Origin: an uncultured Verrucomicrobiota bacterium
GTDB lineage: Bacteria > Verrucomicrobiota > Kiritimatiellia > RFP12 > UBA3636
Direction: 5' to 3'
Length of the DNA: 54,240 nucleotides
Assembly (NCBI GenBank): GCA_946624575.1
Contig: CAMOSH010000004.1
Span: forward strand, 1-54,240
Shown here: piece by piece, positions 39,384 to 48,020 of the stretch
Layout: each line of letters opens with the position of its first letter
Numbering within the stretch: the first letter of the stretch is position 1
Position numbers and translations under genes: made by a program
Notes under the pieces: generated by a model
What the model saw: only the letters and a program-made list of their open reading frames with translations
Told to the model about the DNA's origin: nothing
Databases searched by the model: none

Positions 39384-41318
39384 ATGCCCGAATCGACTCC
39401 GCCAATGGCGCTGCACCGCGCCGACGCGCCCGATCTGCGGCGGCGCGCCGTCGCGCGCCGACGCGCCGTCGCCCCGCGCGGCCGCACATGGCGCTCCGTC
39501 GCATCGCTCGTCCTAGCGCTCGCGGCGCTTGCGCTCTGGCTCTTCGTCCGCCACGCTGCCAACGGCCTGCCGGAATTCTGCACCAGGCGACTGGAAGAAG
39601 CGCTGTCCGGGCCGGACTTCACGGTTTCGGTCACGGGACTTTCGCTGGACGTCCCGTCGTTTCGGCTGCGCGCGGGAACGGTGAAGCTCTGGCACAAGGG
39701 CAGTCCAGGCGACGCGCTTCTCTCGGCCCGCGGCATCGAACTGCAGCTCAAGCCTCATTCCGCCACTCCAAGCCCGGACTGGATCGAAAGCGTCGAAATC
39801 GAAGCCATCGCAGTCGCCACGGACTCGTTGCTCGATGCGCTTTCCATGGAGCCGCCCCCGGACGAAACGCCCCCGCCCACACCGCCGGATTTCGCGCCGA
39901 TCCGCATTTCGTGCCGCAGGCTCGACTTCGGGGCGCTCTGCGCCCGCGACTTGGCCGGGTACGTCTCGCGGCATGGCGGCCGCATCGCGCTGGAGGATGC
40001 GGCGGCGGCGTTCCACGACCGCGCCGAAAACGCGCAGGTCATGCACGGCCGCCTCGCTATCGTCCCACGCCCGCTCGCGATCGAGGCGTCCGGCGGCGGG
40101 CGCCTCGACTGCGCGAAGCTGTCGCCTCTCCTGCGGCAGCTGGATGTGCCGGGCCTGGCCGCGGAGCTGGAGCGATTCGAGTTCCCGGTCGCGTGCCCGC
40201 TGCTGGAGGCGGTCTACCGCTACGATCCGGACGCAGGGACAAGGCGGCTGCGAATCGGCGTGTCCGCGGGCGCCTCGCGCTACCGGGGAGTTCCGCTTTC
40301 GGAATTCTCGGGAACCGTGGTCGTATACGGCGACAGCTCCTGGAACACGGTTGACATCCGCGACCTGATCGTCAAAAGGCCGGAGGGAAACGCGACCGGA
40401 ACGCTGCAAATCGACGTGGACGGCGCCGTCATGCGCTTCTCCGCCACTTCGTCCATCGACCCGATCCGCCTTGCCGCCATGATCGGACTCTGCCCCGCGG
40501 ACGCGAAATACGACGTCTCGTTCGAGCCGCCGGTGGAAATCAGCACCGACGGAGCGCTCGGCCTCTGGGACGAACCGGAAAAGCGGACCGACATCGCGCT
40601 CCGCGCGGGCGCAGGCGCTGCCGTGGTGCGCGGATTCAGGTTCTCAAGTCCAACGGTCCTAGGGCGCCATCGCGGGACGACGCTCGATCTGTCGCGCGTC
40701 GAGGCCGGCGCCATGGGAGGATCCCTCAGGGCGGAGGCCTCGATTTCCCCGCCGAACGTGTCGCTTTCCTTCGAACTTTCGGACGCACCGCAGGCGCGCT
40801 GGGCGGAACTGACTGGACACGAGGCCGACGCCGCAGCCGGCGGAACTCTGGACCTGAAGGCGACGTTCGACGGGCCGATGTCGGAAGTCGGGCGCCAGAT
40901 TCCGGCCGCCGGCATCGGATCGTTACTCGCAAAGGTCAGCAACGCGAAGATTTTCCGCATCCCGCTCTTCGCCGGTCTCACGGATCTGCTTGGCGAACAC
41001 GTGCCGGGCATCGACTTTCTGGTCGAGCAGACCGACGCCGAAATGCAGGCCTCGTTCGCCGACGGCCTGATGATCGTGCGGAAATTCACTGCGTCCGGCG
41101 CCGCGTTCGGAATCGAAGGGTCAGGAAGCGTCCGCGCCGACGGCACGGAGCTGGATACAGTCCTTCAGATGCGACTGCTCAACGAGCGCTCGTGGGTTGG
41201 GCGCCAGATTGGCCAGCTGCTGTCGCCGTTCTGGCGGATATTCGCGCTGCGCGGCTCGGGATCGCTGCACAAGCCTCACTGGACGATATCGCCTTTTTCC
41301 CGGCCCGCAGTGCGCTGA
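39384..41318 (+). CDS. AsmA-like/DUF3971-type envelope protein
   Basis: 644 residues with a single N-terminal TM 'ASLVLALAALALWLFV' after an Arg-rich cytoplasmic start, then a long beta-rich periplasmic part ('EDAAAAFHDRAENAQVMHGRLAI'). The C-terminus has 'GSGSVRADGTELDTVLQMRLLN' and a hydrophobic 'QIGQLLSPFWRIFALRGSGSL', the end of an AsmA-like C-terminal domain. Such proteins are thought to transport phospholipid between membranes. Its 3' end overlaps the convergent pseudouridine synthase by 43 bp. Confidence 0.75.
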   Translation: MPESTPPMALHRADAPDLRRRAVARRRAVAPRGRTWRSVASLVLALAALALWLFVRHAANGLPEFCTRRLEEALSGPDFTVSVTGLSLDVPSFRLRAGTVKLWHKGSPGDALLSARGIELQLKPHSATPSPDWIESVEIEAIAVATDSLLDALSMEPPPDETPPPTPPDFAPIRISCRRLDFGALCARDLAGYVSRHGGRIALEDAAAAFHDRAENAQVMHGRLAIVPRPLAIEASGGGRLDCAKLSPLLRQLDVPGLAAELERFEFPVACPLLEAVYRYDPDAGTRRLRIGVSAGASRYRGVPLSEFSGTVVVYGDSSWNTVDIRDLIVKRPEGNATGTLQIDVDGAVMRFSATSSIDPIRLAAMIGLCPADAKYDVSFEPPVEISTDGALGLWDEPEKRTDIALRAGAGAAVVRGFRFSSPTVLGRHRGTTLDLSRVEAGAMGGSLRAEASISPPNVSLSFELSDAPQARWAELTGHEADAAAGGTLDLKATFDGPMSEVGRQIPAAGIGSLLAKVSNAKIFRIPLFAGLTDLLGEHVPGIDFLVEQTDAEMQASFADGLMIVRKFTASGAAFGIEGSGSVRADGTELDTVLQMRLLNERSWVGRQIGQLLSPFWRIFALRGSGSLHKPHWTISPFSRPAVR

Positions 41319-42286
41319 AGCGCGTCAAGCAGCCGTGCGAAGTCCTCCGGTGGCGGCGCCTCGAACCGAAGCGTCTCGCCCGTGACCGGATGCGGCAGTT
41401 CGAGGCGCCAAGCGTGGAGCATCTGGCGGTCGGGGCGCCATGGCAGGCGCGCCGAGGAATCCGCCGCGGCGCCGCCGTAGTCGCGGTCCCCGGCCACAGG
41501 ACACCCGATCGACGAAAGATGAACCCGTATCTGGTGCGTCCGCCCCGTATGTATCCGAACCTTCAGCAGCGCCGCCTCGCCAAAATCCTCCACGACTTCC
41601 CAGTCCGTGCGCGCCGGCTTGCCTCCCGTCTCCACGACCGCCATCTTCTTGCGGTCGGTCGCGCTGCGCCCGATCGCGGCTTCCAGCGTCCCCGACGCGG
41701 GTTCGGGCACCCCGCAGCAGATGGCAAGGTACGTCTTGCGCACCGCGCCCGCCTTGAAGCCCTCCTGAAGCGCCGCCAGCGCCGCGTCGGTCTTGGCGAC
41801 GACGATCAGCCCGGTGGTGTCGCGGTCAAGACGATGGACTATGCCGGGGCGGCGCTCGCCGCCGACGTCGAGTATGCCCGGACAATGGAAAAGCACGGCG
41901 TTGACAAGAGTGCCGTCGGGATGTCCCGCCGCGGGATGCACGACGAGCCCCGCCTGCTTGTCGATTACGAGGATCGCGTCGTCCTCGTGGACTATCGAAA
42001 GCGGTATGTCCTGCGGCTCCAACGGCGCGTCGGCGGGAGGCGGCCTCACCAGACGATAGGTGGCGCCAGGCGCCGGCCCCCGCCTGGAGGCCGAGCGCGT
42101 CACCGCTGTCTCGGCCGCGCCGGGGACCGATACTGTCACTGCGCCCGCCCGCAGAAGGCGCTGCACCGCCCCGCGCGAAAGCCCGGTGCTCGCCGCCAGC
42201 CAGGCGTCGAGCCGCACCGTCGAGTCGCCGCCTTCCGGCGCAACCGCCTCGACGACTTCCCCGCGCAGGAGTTCAGGATCATCCAT
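41276..42286 (-). CDS. rluD: RluD-family 23S rRNA pseudouridine synthase
   Basis: 336 residues from ATG 42286; the track start far upstream is in the next gene. N-terminal S4-like RNA-binding domain ('VRLDAWLAASTGLSRGAVQRLLRAG'), then catalytic 'RPGIVHRLDRDTTGLIVVAKT' with the nucleophilic Asp, and 'LLKVRIHTGRTHQIRVHLSSIGCPVAGDRDYG'. It converts uridines in 23S rRNA. The start overlaps the stop of the radical SAM gene by 8 nt, so translation is coupled. RluC versus RluD specificity cannot be told from sequence alone. Confidence 0.92.
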   Translation of the reverse strand: MDDPELLRGEVVEAVAPEGGDSTVRLDAWLAASTGLSRGAVQRLLRAGAVTVSVPGAAETAVTRSASRRGPAPGATYRLVRPPPADAPLEPQDIPLSIVHEDDAILVIDKQAGLVVHPAAGHPDGTLVNAVLFHCPGILDVGGERRPGIVHRLDRDTTGLIVVAKTDAALAALQEGFKAGAVRKTYLAICCGVPEPASGTLEAAIGRSATDRKKMAVVETGGKPARTDWEVVEDFGEAALLKVRIHTGRTHQIRVHLSSIGCPVAGDRDYGGAAADSSARLPWRPDRQMLHAWRLELPHPVTGETLRFEAPPPEDFARLLDALQRTAGREKGDIVQ

Positions 42287-43448
42287 CGCGGGCCTCCACC
42301 GGATCCGGATAGAGAAACTCCTCTCCGCGTCCGTTTCGCAGAAGCGTCGCGCCGGCGCGACGCTCCACGACGCTGTCCGGCGCGAGTTCGATCTTTCCGC
42401 CGCCGCCTGGCGGATCGAGGCAGAAATTCGGCAGCGCCGGCCCGGAAAGCCGCGCGCGCAGTTCGCGCATGAGCGCCGGTCCGGTGGCAAGAGGGGTGCG
42501 CAGATGTTCCGTCCCCGGCGCGAGATCCGCCTGAAAGAGATAGTACGGGCGCACACGCGCGTGATAGAGCGCGCGGAAAAGCCCTTCAAGCGAATCCGCG
42601 TCGTCGTTGACGCCGCGCAGGAGCACGGTCTGGCTGCACACCGGAATTCCTGCGTCCACAAGCCTGCGCACCGCTTCGAGCGTCTCCGGCGAAAGCTCGC
42701 GCGCGTGATTGAAGTGGGCCATAACGTACACCGCGGTCGTCGCGGCGGCGCCGCCTCCGCCGGATCGACTCCGCGCGGGCGCGGCGAGTATCCGCACAAG
42801 CGCGGCGGTGAAGCGCTGCGGCAGAGTGGCGAGCAGCCGCGTGCACACGCGCACTACGCGCACCGACGGCACCGCCGCAAGTGCGTCCAGGATTTCCCGG
42901 ACGCGGCCGTCGGGCAGGCAAAGCACGTCGCCACCGGAGACAAGCACGTCGCTCACCTCGGGATTGTCGCGGAGCCAGCGCGTGGCGGCGGCAAGTTCGT
43001 CCGGGGAGACGGCGGCGTCGGGCGAACCGGACAGCCGCTTGCGAAAGCAATGGCGACAATAGCAGGCGCAGATGGAATCAGCCAGAAGCACCGCCCTGTC
43101 GGGATAGCGCCGAATCAGACGCGGGGCGACAAGAGCCGGCTCCTCCCCGAGCGGATCGCGGCTGGCCCATGGCGCCGACACCAGTTCTCCGGGGGATGGA
43201 ACGCACTGCGCGAAGATGGGATCGGAAAAATCCGGCCTGCGCACAAGCGACGCATAGTGCGGGGTGACCGCCATCGGAAAGCGACGCTCCGCCTCGCGCA
43301 TCCCGTCGGTGATTTCCATTTGCGGAAAGCGCTCGGCGCGCAGCGCGTCGAGCGAGCGCCACGCACGGCGCAGCTGCCAACGCCAGTCCGTCCGCGCCGC
43401 AGCGGCGCCGCGGGGGCGCGCCACTTTTTCGTCTGTCAAATTCGTCAT
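42279..43448 (-). CDS. kamA: Lysine 2,3-aminomutase (KamA)-family radical SAM enzyme
   Basis: 389 residues from ATG 43448. Radical SAM Cys motif 'CACYCRHC' (CxxxCxxC) near residue 130. 'VLVSGGDVLCLPD' is the SAM-binding strand. Substrate Asp in 'RGVNDDADSLEG' and a PLP-binding region 'CLDPPGGGGKIEL' with Asp and Lys as in clostridial KamA; as I recall, EpmB lacks this GGGGK form. It rearranges L-lysine to beta-lysine. It could feed EF-P modification or lysine catabolism. A short insertion of Gly/Ala/Ser occurs near residue 230. It is divergent from the glycosidase. Confidence 0.85.
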   Translation of the reverse strand: MTNLTDEKVARPRGAAAARTDWRWQLRRAWRSLDALRAERFPQMEITDGMREAERRFPMAVTPHYASLVRRPDFSDPIFAQCVPSPGELVSAPWASRDPLGEEPALVAPRLIRRYPDRAVLLADSICACYCRHCFRKRLSGSPDAAVSPDELAAATRWLRDNPEVSDVLVSGGDVLCLPDGRVREILDALAAVPSVRVVRVCTRLLATLPQRFTAALVRILAAPARSRSGGGGAAATTAVYVMAHFNHARELSPETLEAVRRLVDAGIPVCSQTVLLRGVNDDADSLEGLFRALYHARVRPYYLFQADLAPGTEHLRTPLATGPALMRELRARLSGPALPNFCLDPPGGGGKIELAPDSVVERRAGATLLRNGRGEEFLYPDPVEARDG

Positions 43449-43525
43449 CGCGGCCAACGATACCACAATCCAGCCTTTTTCGCCGAAAAGAAGCAGGATT
43501 GCCCTGAGCCTGCGCGAGACTGCTC

Positions 43526-43554
43526 TTGCGCGGCTCTGCGAGTGGAGCTATGAT
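43526..43554 (+). promoter_or_regulatory. Predicted promoter placing the glycosidase mRNA start at its ATG
   Basis: TTGCGC at 43526-43531, 17-bp spacer, TATGAT at 43549-43554. The ATG at 43563 is 8 nt beyond the -10, and no SD fits in between, so a leaderless mRNA is expected. Confidence 0.6.
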
Positions 43555-43562
43555 TCCGGGGC

Positions 43563-45764
43563 ATGGAACCTTCCAACTCGTCTTTGGCGTCCGGATGCCA
43601 GGGGCCGGAACTCTTCCGCGACCGCGAAACGCGGACGACGGGCTTCGGGGTCCGCCGCAATTTCTACGTTTCGGGGCGCATTTCCGCCAAGGTCGCCGAC
43701 ATCGCCGGGGTGTTCGAGCTGAACTATGTCGGCGCGCAGGATTTCAAGGACCAGCGGTTCTGGGAGTCGAACGAGCAGTGTTCGTTCTCCCGCTGCATGG
43801 TGACGCATGTCCTGATCGACGGGCGACCCTACCGGCTCCCTTTCGAAAAGACGGAGCACTATCCGTTCGGCTACCGCAGCGAATGCACGATCGACGGGGT
43901 GAGGCTGCGCCACGAGCTGGTGCTTGACCGGAACGTCCTGTTCCGCCGCGTGACGGTGCTCGAAAACCCGCAGGGCAGAGAGGTTCGCTGCCGCCTCGTG
44001 CAGATGAATCCCGGAATGCGGCACGGCGCGAAGTGGCAGATCGAGGATCGCCATGAGGGCTCGCCACGCCTCTCCGCCGAGGCGCGGTTCGACGGCGGCG
44101 CCGTCGTTCGGATGGAGATCGGCTCCAGCCGGCCGGTCTTCTTTCCGGACAATTCCCTCGTCGATCCGCGCGCATTCCCGCGCTCCCCGGACCACACGCA
44201 GGATTTCCGCTTCGACCTTTGCGAATTGCCAATTGATGACAATTGTAAATTGCCATTTGTGAACAATTGCGAATTGTCAATTGCGGACAATTGCGAATTG
44301 CCAATTGTGAACAATCCCACTCACCTCTTCTGGTGGGTCTTCGACCCGGCCGAAGACGAGGAGCTCACTTCGGCGCGAGTGGATCGCGTGTTCGCGGACT
44401 ACAAAGCGCGGCGCTCCGGCGACGTGCGCTTCGAGACGGGCGATGCGTTTGCGGACTGGCATCTCGGGTTCGTGCCGGCGCTCGCCGCCGCGCTGGAGGT
44501 GGACGGCATCGGCGCCTTCCGGGCCTCGCCGACCTACTGGGTGTGGGGCTGGGACGCGCTTGTCCACTCCGGGGCGCTCGCAGTCGCGGGCCGCGCCGCC
44601 GAAGTCCGCCGGATGCTCGCCTTCTTCCGCGACGCCGCCGGACCCAGTGGCGCCATCCAGCACGCCTACGCGACGGATTTCTCCTGCCAGGAAGCGAATC
44701 TCTCGATGCCGGACGAAGTCTGCTTCGACGCGGTCAATTCCTCGTTCTGGCTGATCCTTCTCGCCGACTACGTCGCCGCTACGGGCGACATGGCGTTCAA
44801 GGCGCAGTGCATGGACTTCGCGCGCTCGCTCGTCGAGCGCAACCGCGCCTCGCTCCGCGCGGGCGACCTGCTTCCGCGCGGGCAGGGCTGGATCCCGGAC
44901 AACCGCTATCCGCTCGGACAGGAGAAGGACGACTTCTGCCTCTCCAACTGCTCCGTCTGGTGGCAGGGGCTTTGCGCCTGGCGCGAACTCTCCGGGGAGG
45001 ACCCCGGCGTGGACACGGCGGCGCGCGAGATCGTCGAAAAGTTCTGGGACGGCGCCGCCGGATACTGGTGCGACTCGTGGGACTCCGCCGCGCGGCGGCC
45101 GCGCCCCTTCCGCCCGCTGCACGGCTTCTACCACGTCTCGCGCTTCGCCCGCGATTTTCACAGGCACATGCCGGACGCGGCGTCGGCCGGGGCCATCGCC
45201 GACTTCATGGAGCGCCATTTCCTCGTCGGCGAGAGACTGGCGATGTATGCCGTCGATTCGTCCGTCCGCCGCGCCGACGGCAACCAATACGGCGCCTACT
45301 ATCCCGTGCAGGACCGTTCGTTCTGGTGCATGGAGAACATGGCCGGGCGCGTCGGGGCGCTTGCGCTTTTCCGGCGCGTCGTCGGATCGCACGGGGCCGT
45401 GCTGACGTATCCCGAAGGGCAGACCGTCGATGTCCTGAACGCCGATCCGTCGGACTGTTCCGACGAACTCGGAAACAAGCAGTTCTTCGCCGCGAAGGGC
45501 TGGCTTTCCGACGCCCTGGAGCTGTGGCTCGGACTGCGCGTCGATCCGGACGGACTCCGCCTCCATCCGATGAACGACGGCATCCCGTTCGCGGTGCACG
45601 GCCTTTCGCCGCGCGGCGCGACGCTCGACGTGGAGATGACGGGATCCGGCTCGGCGGCGCGGTTCTCGCTCAACGGCGAACCGCTGGCGGACGGCTTCGT
45701 CCCGTGGGCGAAACTGCGCGACGGGCGCAACCTTCTTGCAATCATAATCGGAGAAACAAAATGA
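43563..45764 (+). CDS. Six-hairpin ((alpha/alpha)6) glycosidase-like protein with an in-frame repeat insert
   Basis: 733 residues, no signal peptide. The N-terminal 215 residues are a beta-sandwich like that of GH63/GH65/GH94-type enzymes; the (alpha/alpha)6 barrel starts near 300 with 'SPTYWVWGWDALVHSGAL', a likely catalytic-helix region (Trp-Asp pair), then 'HAYATDFSCQEANLSMPDEV' and 'NSSFWLILLADYVAATGDMAF'. The exact GH family is not clear. Residues 220-251 are four 8-residue repeats inserted in frame (see the repeat feature) between the N-terminal sandwich and the barrel. It is coupled to the esterase by ATGA. Confidence 0.7.
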   Translation: MEPSNSSLASGCQGPELFRDRETRTTGFGVRRNFYVSGRISAKVADIAGVFELNYVGAQDFKDQRFWESNEQCSFSRCMVTHVLIDGRPYRLPFEKTEHYPFGYRSECTIDGVRLRHELVLDRNVLFRRVTVLENPQGREVRCRLVQMNPGMRHGAKWQIEDRHEGSPRLSAEARFDGGAVVRMEIGSSRPVFFPDNSLVDPRAFPRSPDHTQDFRFDLCELPIDDNCKLPFVNNCELSIADNCELPIVNNPTHLFWWVFDPAEDEELTSARVDRVFADYKARRSGDVRFETGDAFADWHLGFVPALAAALEVDGIGAFRASPTYWVWGWDALVHSGALAVAGRAAEVRRMLAFFRDAAGPSGAIQHAYATDFSCQEANLSMPDEVCFDAVNSSFWLILLADYVAATGDMAFKAQCMDFARSLVERNRASLRAGDLLPRGQGWIPDNRYPLGQEKDDFCLSNCSVWWQGLCAWRELSGEDPGVDTAAREIVEKFWDGAAGYWCDSWDSAARRPRPFRPLHGFYHVSRFARDFHRHMPDAASAGAIADFMERHFLVGERLAMYAVDSSVRRADGNQYGAYYPVQDRSFWCMENMAGRVGALALFRRVVGSHGAVLTYPEGQTVDVLNADPSDCSDELGNKQFFAAKGWLSDALELWLGLRVDPDGLRLHPMNDGIPFAVHGLSPRGATLDVEMTGSGSAARFSLNGEPLADGFVPWAKLRDGRNLLAIIIGETK
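44220..44315 (+). repeat. Four 24-bp CAATTG-rich units inserted in frame in the glycosidase
   Basis: Exactly four 24-bp units, about TGCGAATTGCCAATTGTGAACAAT, with up to six changes. They encode CELPIDDN, CKLPFVNN, CELSIADN, CELPIVNN. AT-rich (about 60%) within a strongly GC-rich gene. The units contain CAATTG and TTGNCAATTG palindromes resembling the AT-rich 'TTGCCAATTG' repeats at 51281-51357 and 54168-54220. Confidence 0.88.
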
Positions 45765-46549
45765 CCATGTCAGAAACAAAGACCGACATTCACTACGGGC
45801 CGGAAGAAATGCAGGTCGGCGATCTTTTCCTGCCGGCGGCGATGTCCGCCGACACGCCCGTCGCGCTGAACATCCACGGCGGCGGCTGGTCGGCGATGTC
45901 CCGCCATGACGCCGCCGGCATTTCGCAGTTCCTCGTGGAGAACGGCTGCGCGGTCTTTTCGATCGACTACCGTCTCGCCGGCAAGGAGCATCCCTGGCCG
46001 GCGTGCGGCGACGACAGCCTGAAGGCCGCCGAGTTCCTTCTGGGCGGCGGGCTGGCCGCGCACGGCGTGGCACCGTCGAAAATCTGGACCATCGGCGCGT
46101 CGTCCGGCGGACATCTTGCGTTGTGGACCGGGTTCAACCTCCCGGCAGGGTGCGTGGCCGGCGCGATTTCCGTTTCCGGAATCGCGGACCCGCTTCCCGA
46201 CGCCGAGGCGCACCCCGCGCGCTACGCGACGCTCTTCGGCGGGCGGGAGCCCACGCAAGCGGACTTCGACTCGATGAGCATCATGCGATTCGCGCGTCCG
46301 GGCGGCCCGCGCGTCCTGCTGACCCACGCCACGGAGGACACCGTCGTTCCGTTCGCAAGCGCCGCGAACTTCCATCGCGCCTCCCGGGCCGCGGGCGGCG
46401 ACGTCACGCTCCGGCAGTACTCGACGAACGACGAGCCGAACTGGGGCGGGCACTGCATCTGGCGGCAGGGCCTTCCCATCCGCGCGCGGCTGCTCGTTCT
46501 CGTCGAGGACGCCATCGCCCGCTTCATGGGAATCGCGAAAAACGCCTGA
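45761..46549 (+). CDS. Alpha/beta hydrolase, carboxylesterase/BD-FAE type
   Basis: 262 residues, ATG 45761 overlaps the glycosidase stop as ATGA. Oxyanion motif 'LNIHGGGWSAM' (HGGGW), nucleophile elbow 'TIGASSGGHLA' (GASSGGH) with catalytic Ser, and candidate acid/His 'VLLTHATEDTVVPF' and 'EPNWGGHCIW'. This is the HSL/bacterial esterase fold, often acting on acetylated or feruloylated sugars. Pairing with a glycosidase suggests combined breakdown of an acylated glycan inside the cell, which is inference. No signal peptide. Confidence 0.85.
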   Translation: MTMSETKTDIHYGPEEMQVGDLFLPAAMSADTPVALNIHGGGWSAMSRHDAAGISQFLVENGCAVFSIDYRLAGKEHPWPACGDDSLKAAEFLLGGGLAAHGVAPSKIWTIGASSGGHLALWTGFNLPAGCVAGAISVSGIADPLPDAEAHPARYATLFGGREPTQADFDSMSIMRFARPGGPRVLLTHATEDTVVPFASAANFHRASRAAGGDVTLRQYSTNDEPNWGGHCIWRQGLPIRARLLVLVEDAIARFMGIAKNA

Positions 46550-46640
46550 TTCCCACTGAGGTCCGCATGCCGCGTGTTCCCGCGGAAGCCGGGCGAGAAC
46601 AGAGCGGCCTGGGTGGCGCGCGCGTAACTGCCTGTGAACT

Positions 46641-46737
46641 GCCCATCGTCGCTTGCGCCCGCGCGCGGCGTCTGCTATCCTTTCCCCCGACGCCGCGCAT
46701 GGCTCCATCCCTCCGGGGCCGCGCGCCGCGCGGCCCG
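46641..46737 (+). repeat. Promoter-leader element, copy A
   Basis: Begins GCCCATCGTCGCTTGCGCCC and contains TTGCGC, 17 bp, TATCCT, then ATGGCTCCATCCCTCCGG. It is almost identical to copy B (47154) to this point, but lacks TAGG, so the mini-ORF reads MAPSLRGRAPRGPPRP before stopping. The TTTCAAC tail is absent. The region 46738-47153 downstream has no gene. Confidence 0.8.
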
Positions 46738-46775
46738 CCCAGGCCGTGATCGCGCGCCATCCACGGATGCGGTGC

Positions 46776-46899
46776 AATCGGCTTGGTCGATTTGGTCGGT
46801 TTGGTCGATTTAGTCGACGACCGACCAAATCGACGACCGACAAAGCCAATCGACATCGACGACCGACCAAATCGACGAGCGACAAAGCCAATCGTCGAT
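46776..46899. repeat. GGTCGATTTGGTCG inverted minisatellite
   Basis: The left part repeats CTTGGTCGATTTGGTCGG on the plus strand. The right part has two direct copies, about 43 bp apart, of GACGACCGACCAAATCGACG followed by GACAAAGCCAATCG, the inverse sense. Together they can fold into a long cruciform. Part of the gene-free stretch 46550-47344. Confidence 0.75.
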
Positions 46900-46908
46900 A
46901 TTTCGCGC

Positions 46909-46953
46909 GGCTGTGGCATCGGACGCCGCCGCTCAGCGGCTATGCCACAAGCC
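46909..46953. repeat. Hairpin element GGCTGTGGCAT...ATGCCACAAGCC
   Basis: TGTGGCAT pairs with ATGCCACA and encloses a second perfect stem GCCGCT-C-AGCGGC. It has no T-run, so it is unlikely to be a simple terminator. About 20 nt further on, TTTGTGTTCTTTGCGTTCTT at 46972-46991 is a repeat of a type widespread in bacterial intergenic DNA. Confidence 0.65.
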
Positions 46954-47153
46954 GCCATTTTCCAGAAACTTTGTGTTCTTTGCGTTCTTTGTGGCTAAAA
47001 CAACTTGACCATTCGACATCCCATCCACAGATATTCGGCATCAGACTTATCAACCTTTCAACTTTTCAACCTTTCAACTGGGCAAAGCCCCGGACACATC
47101 GGCCCGCGTGATTGCGGCCTTTGCGTTCTGACAAAGGTTGGTCACACCCAACG

Positions 47154-47344
47154 GCCCATCGTCGCTTGCGCCCGCGCGCGGCGTCTGCTATCCTTTCCCC
47201 CGACGCCGCGCATGGCTCCATCCCTCCGGTAGGGGCCGCGCGCCGCGCGGCCCGCAACCTTTCAACTTTTCAACCTTTCAACCTTTCAACTTTTCAACCG
47301 GATACACCCCCAACCAAATCGTTGCAAAGCGGTCGTTCGTGTCC
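47154..47344 (+). repeat. Promoter-leader element, copy B, before DUF4160-DUF2442
   Basis: TTGCGC (47166-47171), 17-bp spacer, TATCCT (47189-47194), mini-ORF ATG-GCT-CCA-TCC-CTC-CGG-TAG at 47212-47232 (MAPSLR), a perfect 10-bp-arm palindrome GGGCCGCGCG-C-CGCGCGGCCC at 47233-47253, several TTTCAACC/TTTCAACT units, then GGATACACCCCCAACCAAAT and GCAAAGCGGTCG. Copy C at 48021-48196 has the same order exactly 860 bp downstream. It ends directly before the DUF4160 ATG. Confidence 0.85.
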
Positions 47345-47611
47345 ATGCCTGAATTGTCCCGATTTTTCAATATCGTCGTAAAGATGCTGTTTGCCGACAC
47401 CAGACAGCACAACAAGCCTCATGTCCATGTGTTTTATTCCGAACACGAGGCTTCCGTGGGAATCGACGGGGAATTGCTGGCCGGGTCGCTTCCAATGAAG
47501 CAGATGCGCATTCTTTCCGCGTGGCTGGCGATCCACGAAGAGGAATTGTATGCGGCGTGGAACAAGGCCGTTCGAAATGAACTTCCAGGAAAGATTGAAC
47601 CTCTTTCCTAG
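47345..47611 (+). CDS. DUF4160-domain protein
   Basis: 88 residues from ATG 47345. 'MPELSRFFNIVVKMLFADTRQHNKPHVHVFYSEHEASVGID' and 'GSLPMKQMRILSAWLAIHEEELYAAWNKA' match the DUF4160 pattern: PHxHV and the C-terminal helix with trailing IEPL. DUF4160 genes usually sit beside a DUF2442 gene, as here, and are suspected toxin-antitoxin-like or stress modules; that role is not established. The gap to the partner is 14 nt. Confidence 0.82.
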   Translation: MPELSRFFNIVVKMLFADTRQHNKPHVHVFYSEHEASVGIDGELLAGSLPMKQMRILSAWLAIHEEELYAAWNKAVRNELPGKIEPLS

Positions 47612-47625
47612 ACAAGGAGACACAT

Positions 47626-48006
47626 GTGATTGTTAAAGATGGCATCTGCTACCCGGACAATCCAGCGGCCGAACCACTCCTTTCGGTCGCAGGGTGTTCT
47701 GTCGTGGGAAACTCGACGCTTCGTGTACGTTTCAATTCAGGCGATGTCCGGATCGTTGACATTTCTCCGCTTTTCGAATTCCCGGCTCTTAAACCTCTTG
47801 GAAATCCGGAAATTTTGCGGGCGTTTTCCATTGACCACGGCATATTGAACTGGCTGGACGGAGAATTGGACATCGCGCCAGAATGGCTTTTCGACCATGG
47901 CGTCCCGCCTGGAATCGTGCCGAACATGGCCCCCCTCGTATCTTGCGTCGCCGAACCCGGCACGGAATACAACGCCCGCCCGCCCGCGCCAAGCCCGGCC
48001 CCGTAG
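47626..48006 (+). CDS. DUF2442-domain protein
   Basis: 126 residues from GTG 47626, with a strong SD (AAGGAGA) 6-7 nt upstream. The core 'GNSTLRVRFNSGDVRIVDISPLFEFPALKPLGNPEI' and 'FSIDHGILNWLDGELDIAPEWLFDHG' is DUF2442, usually ending near 'ELDIAPEWLY'. The extra C-terminal 35 residues are Pro/Ala-rich (ending ARPPAPSPAP), possibly read-through into intergenic DNA. Paired with DUF4160; the two likely form one operon driven from copy B. Confidence 0.8.
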   Translation: MIVKDGICYPDNPAAEPLLSVAGCSVVGNSTLRVRFNSGDVRIVDISPLFEFPALKPLGNPEILRAFSIDHGILNWLDGELDIAPEWLFDHGVPPGIVPNMAPLVSCVAEPGTEYNARPPAPSPAP

Positions 48007-48020
48007 GGTTTTCCAGGGGC

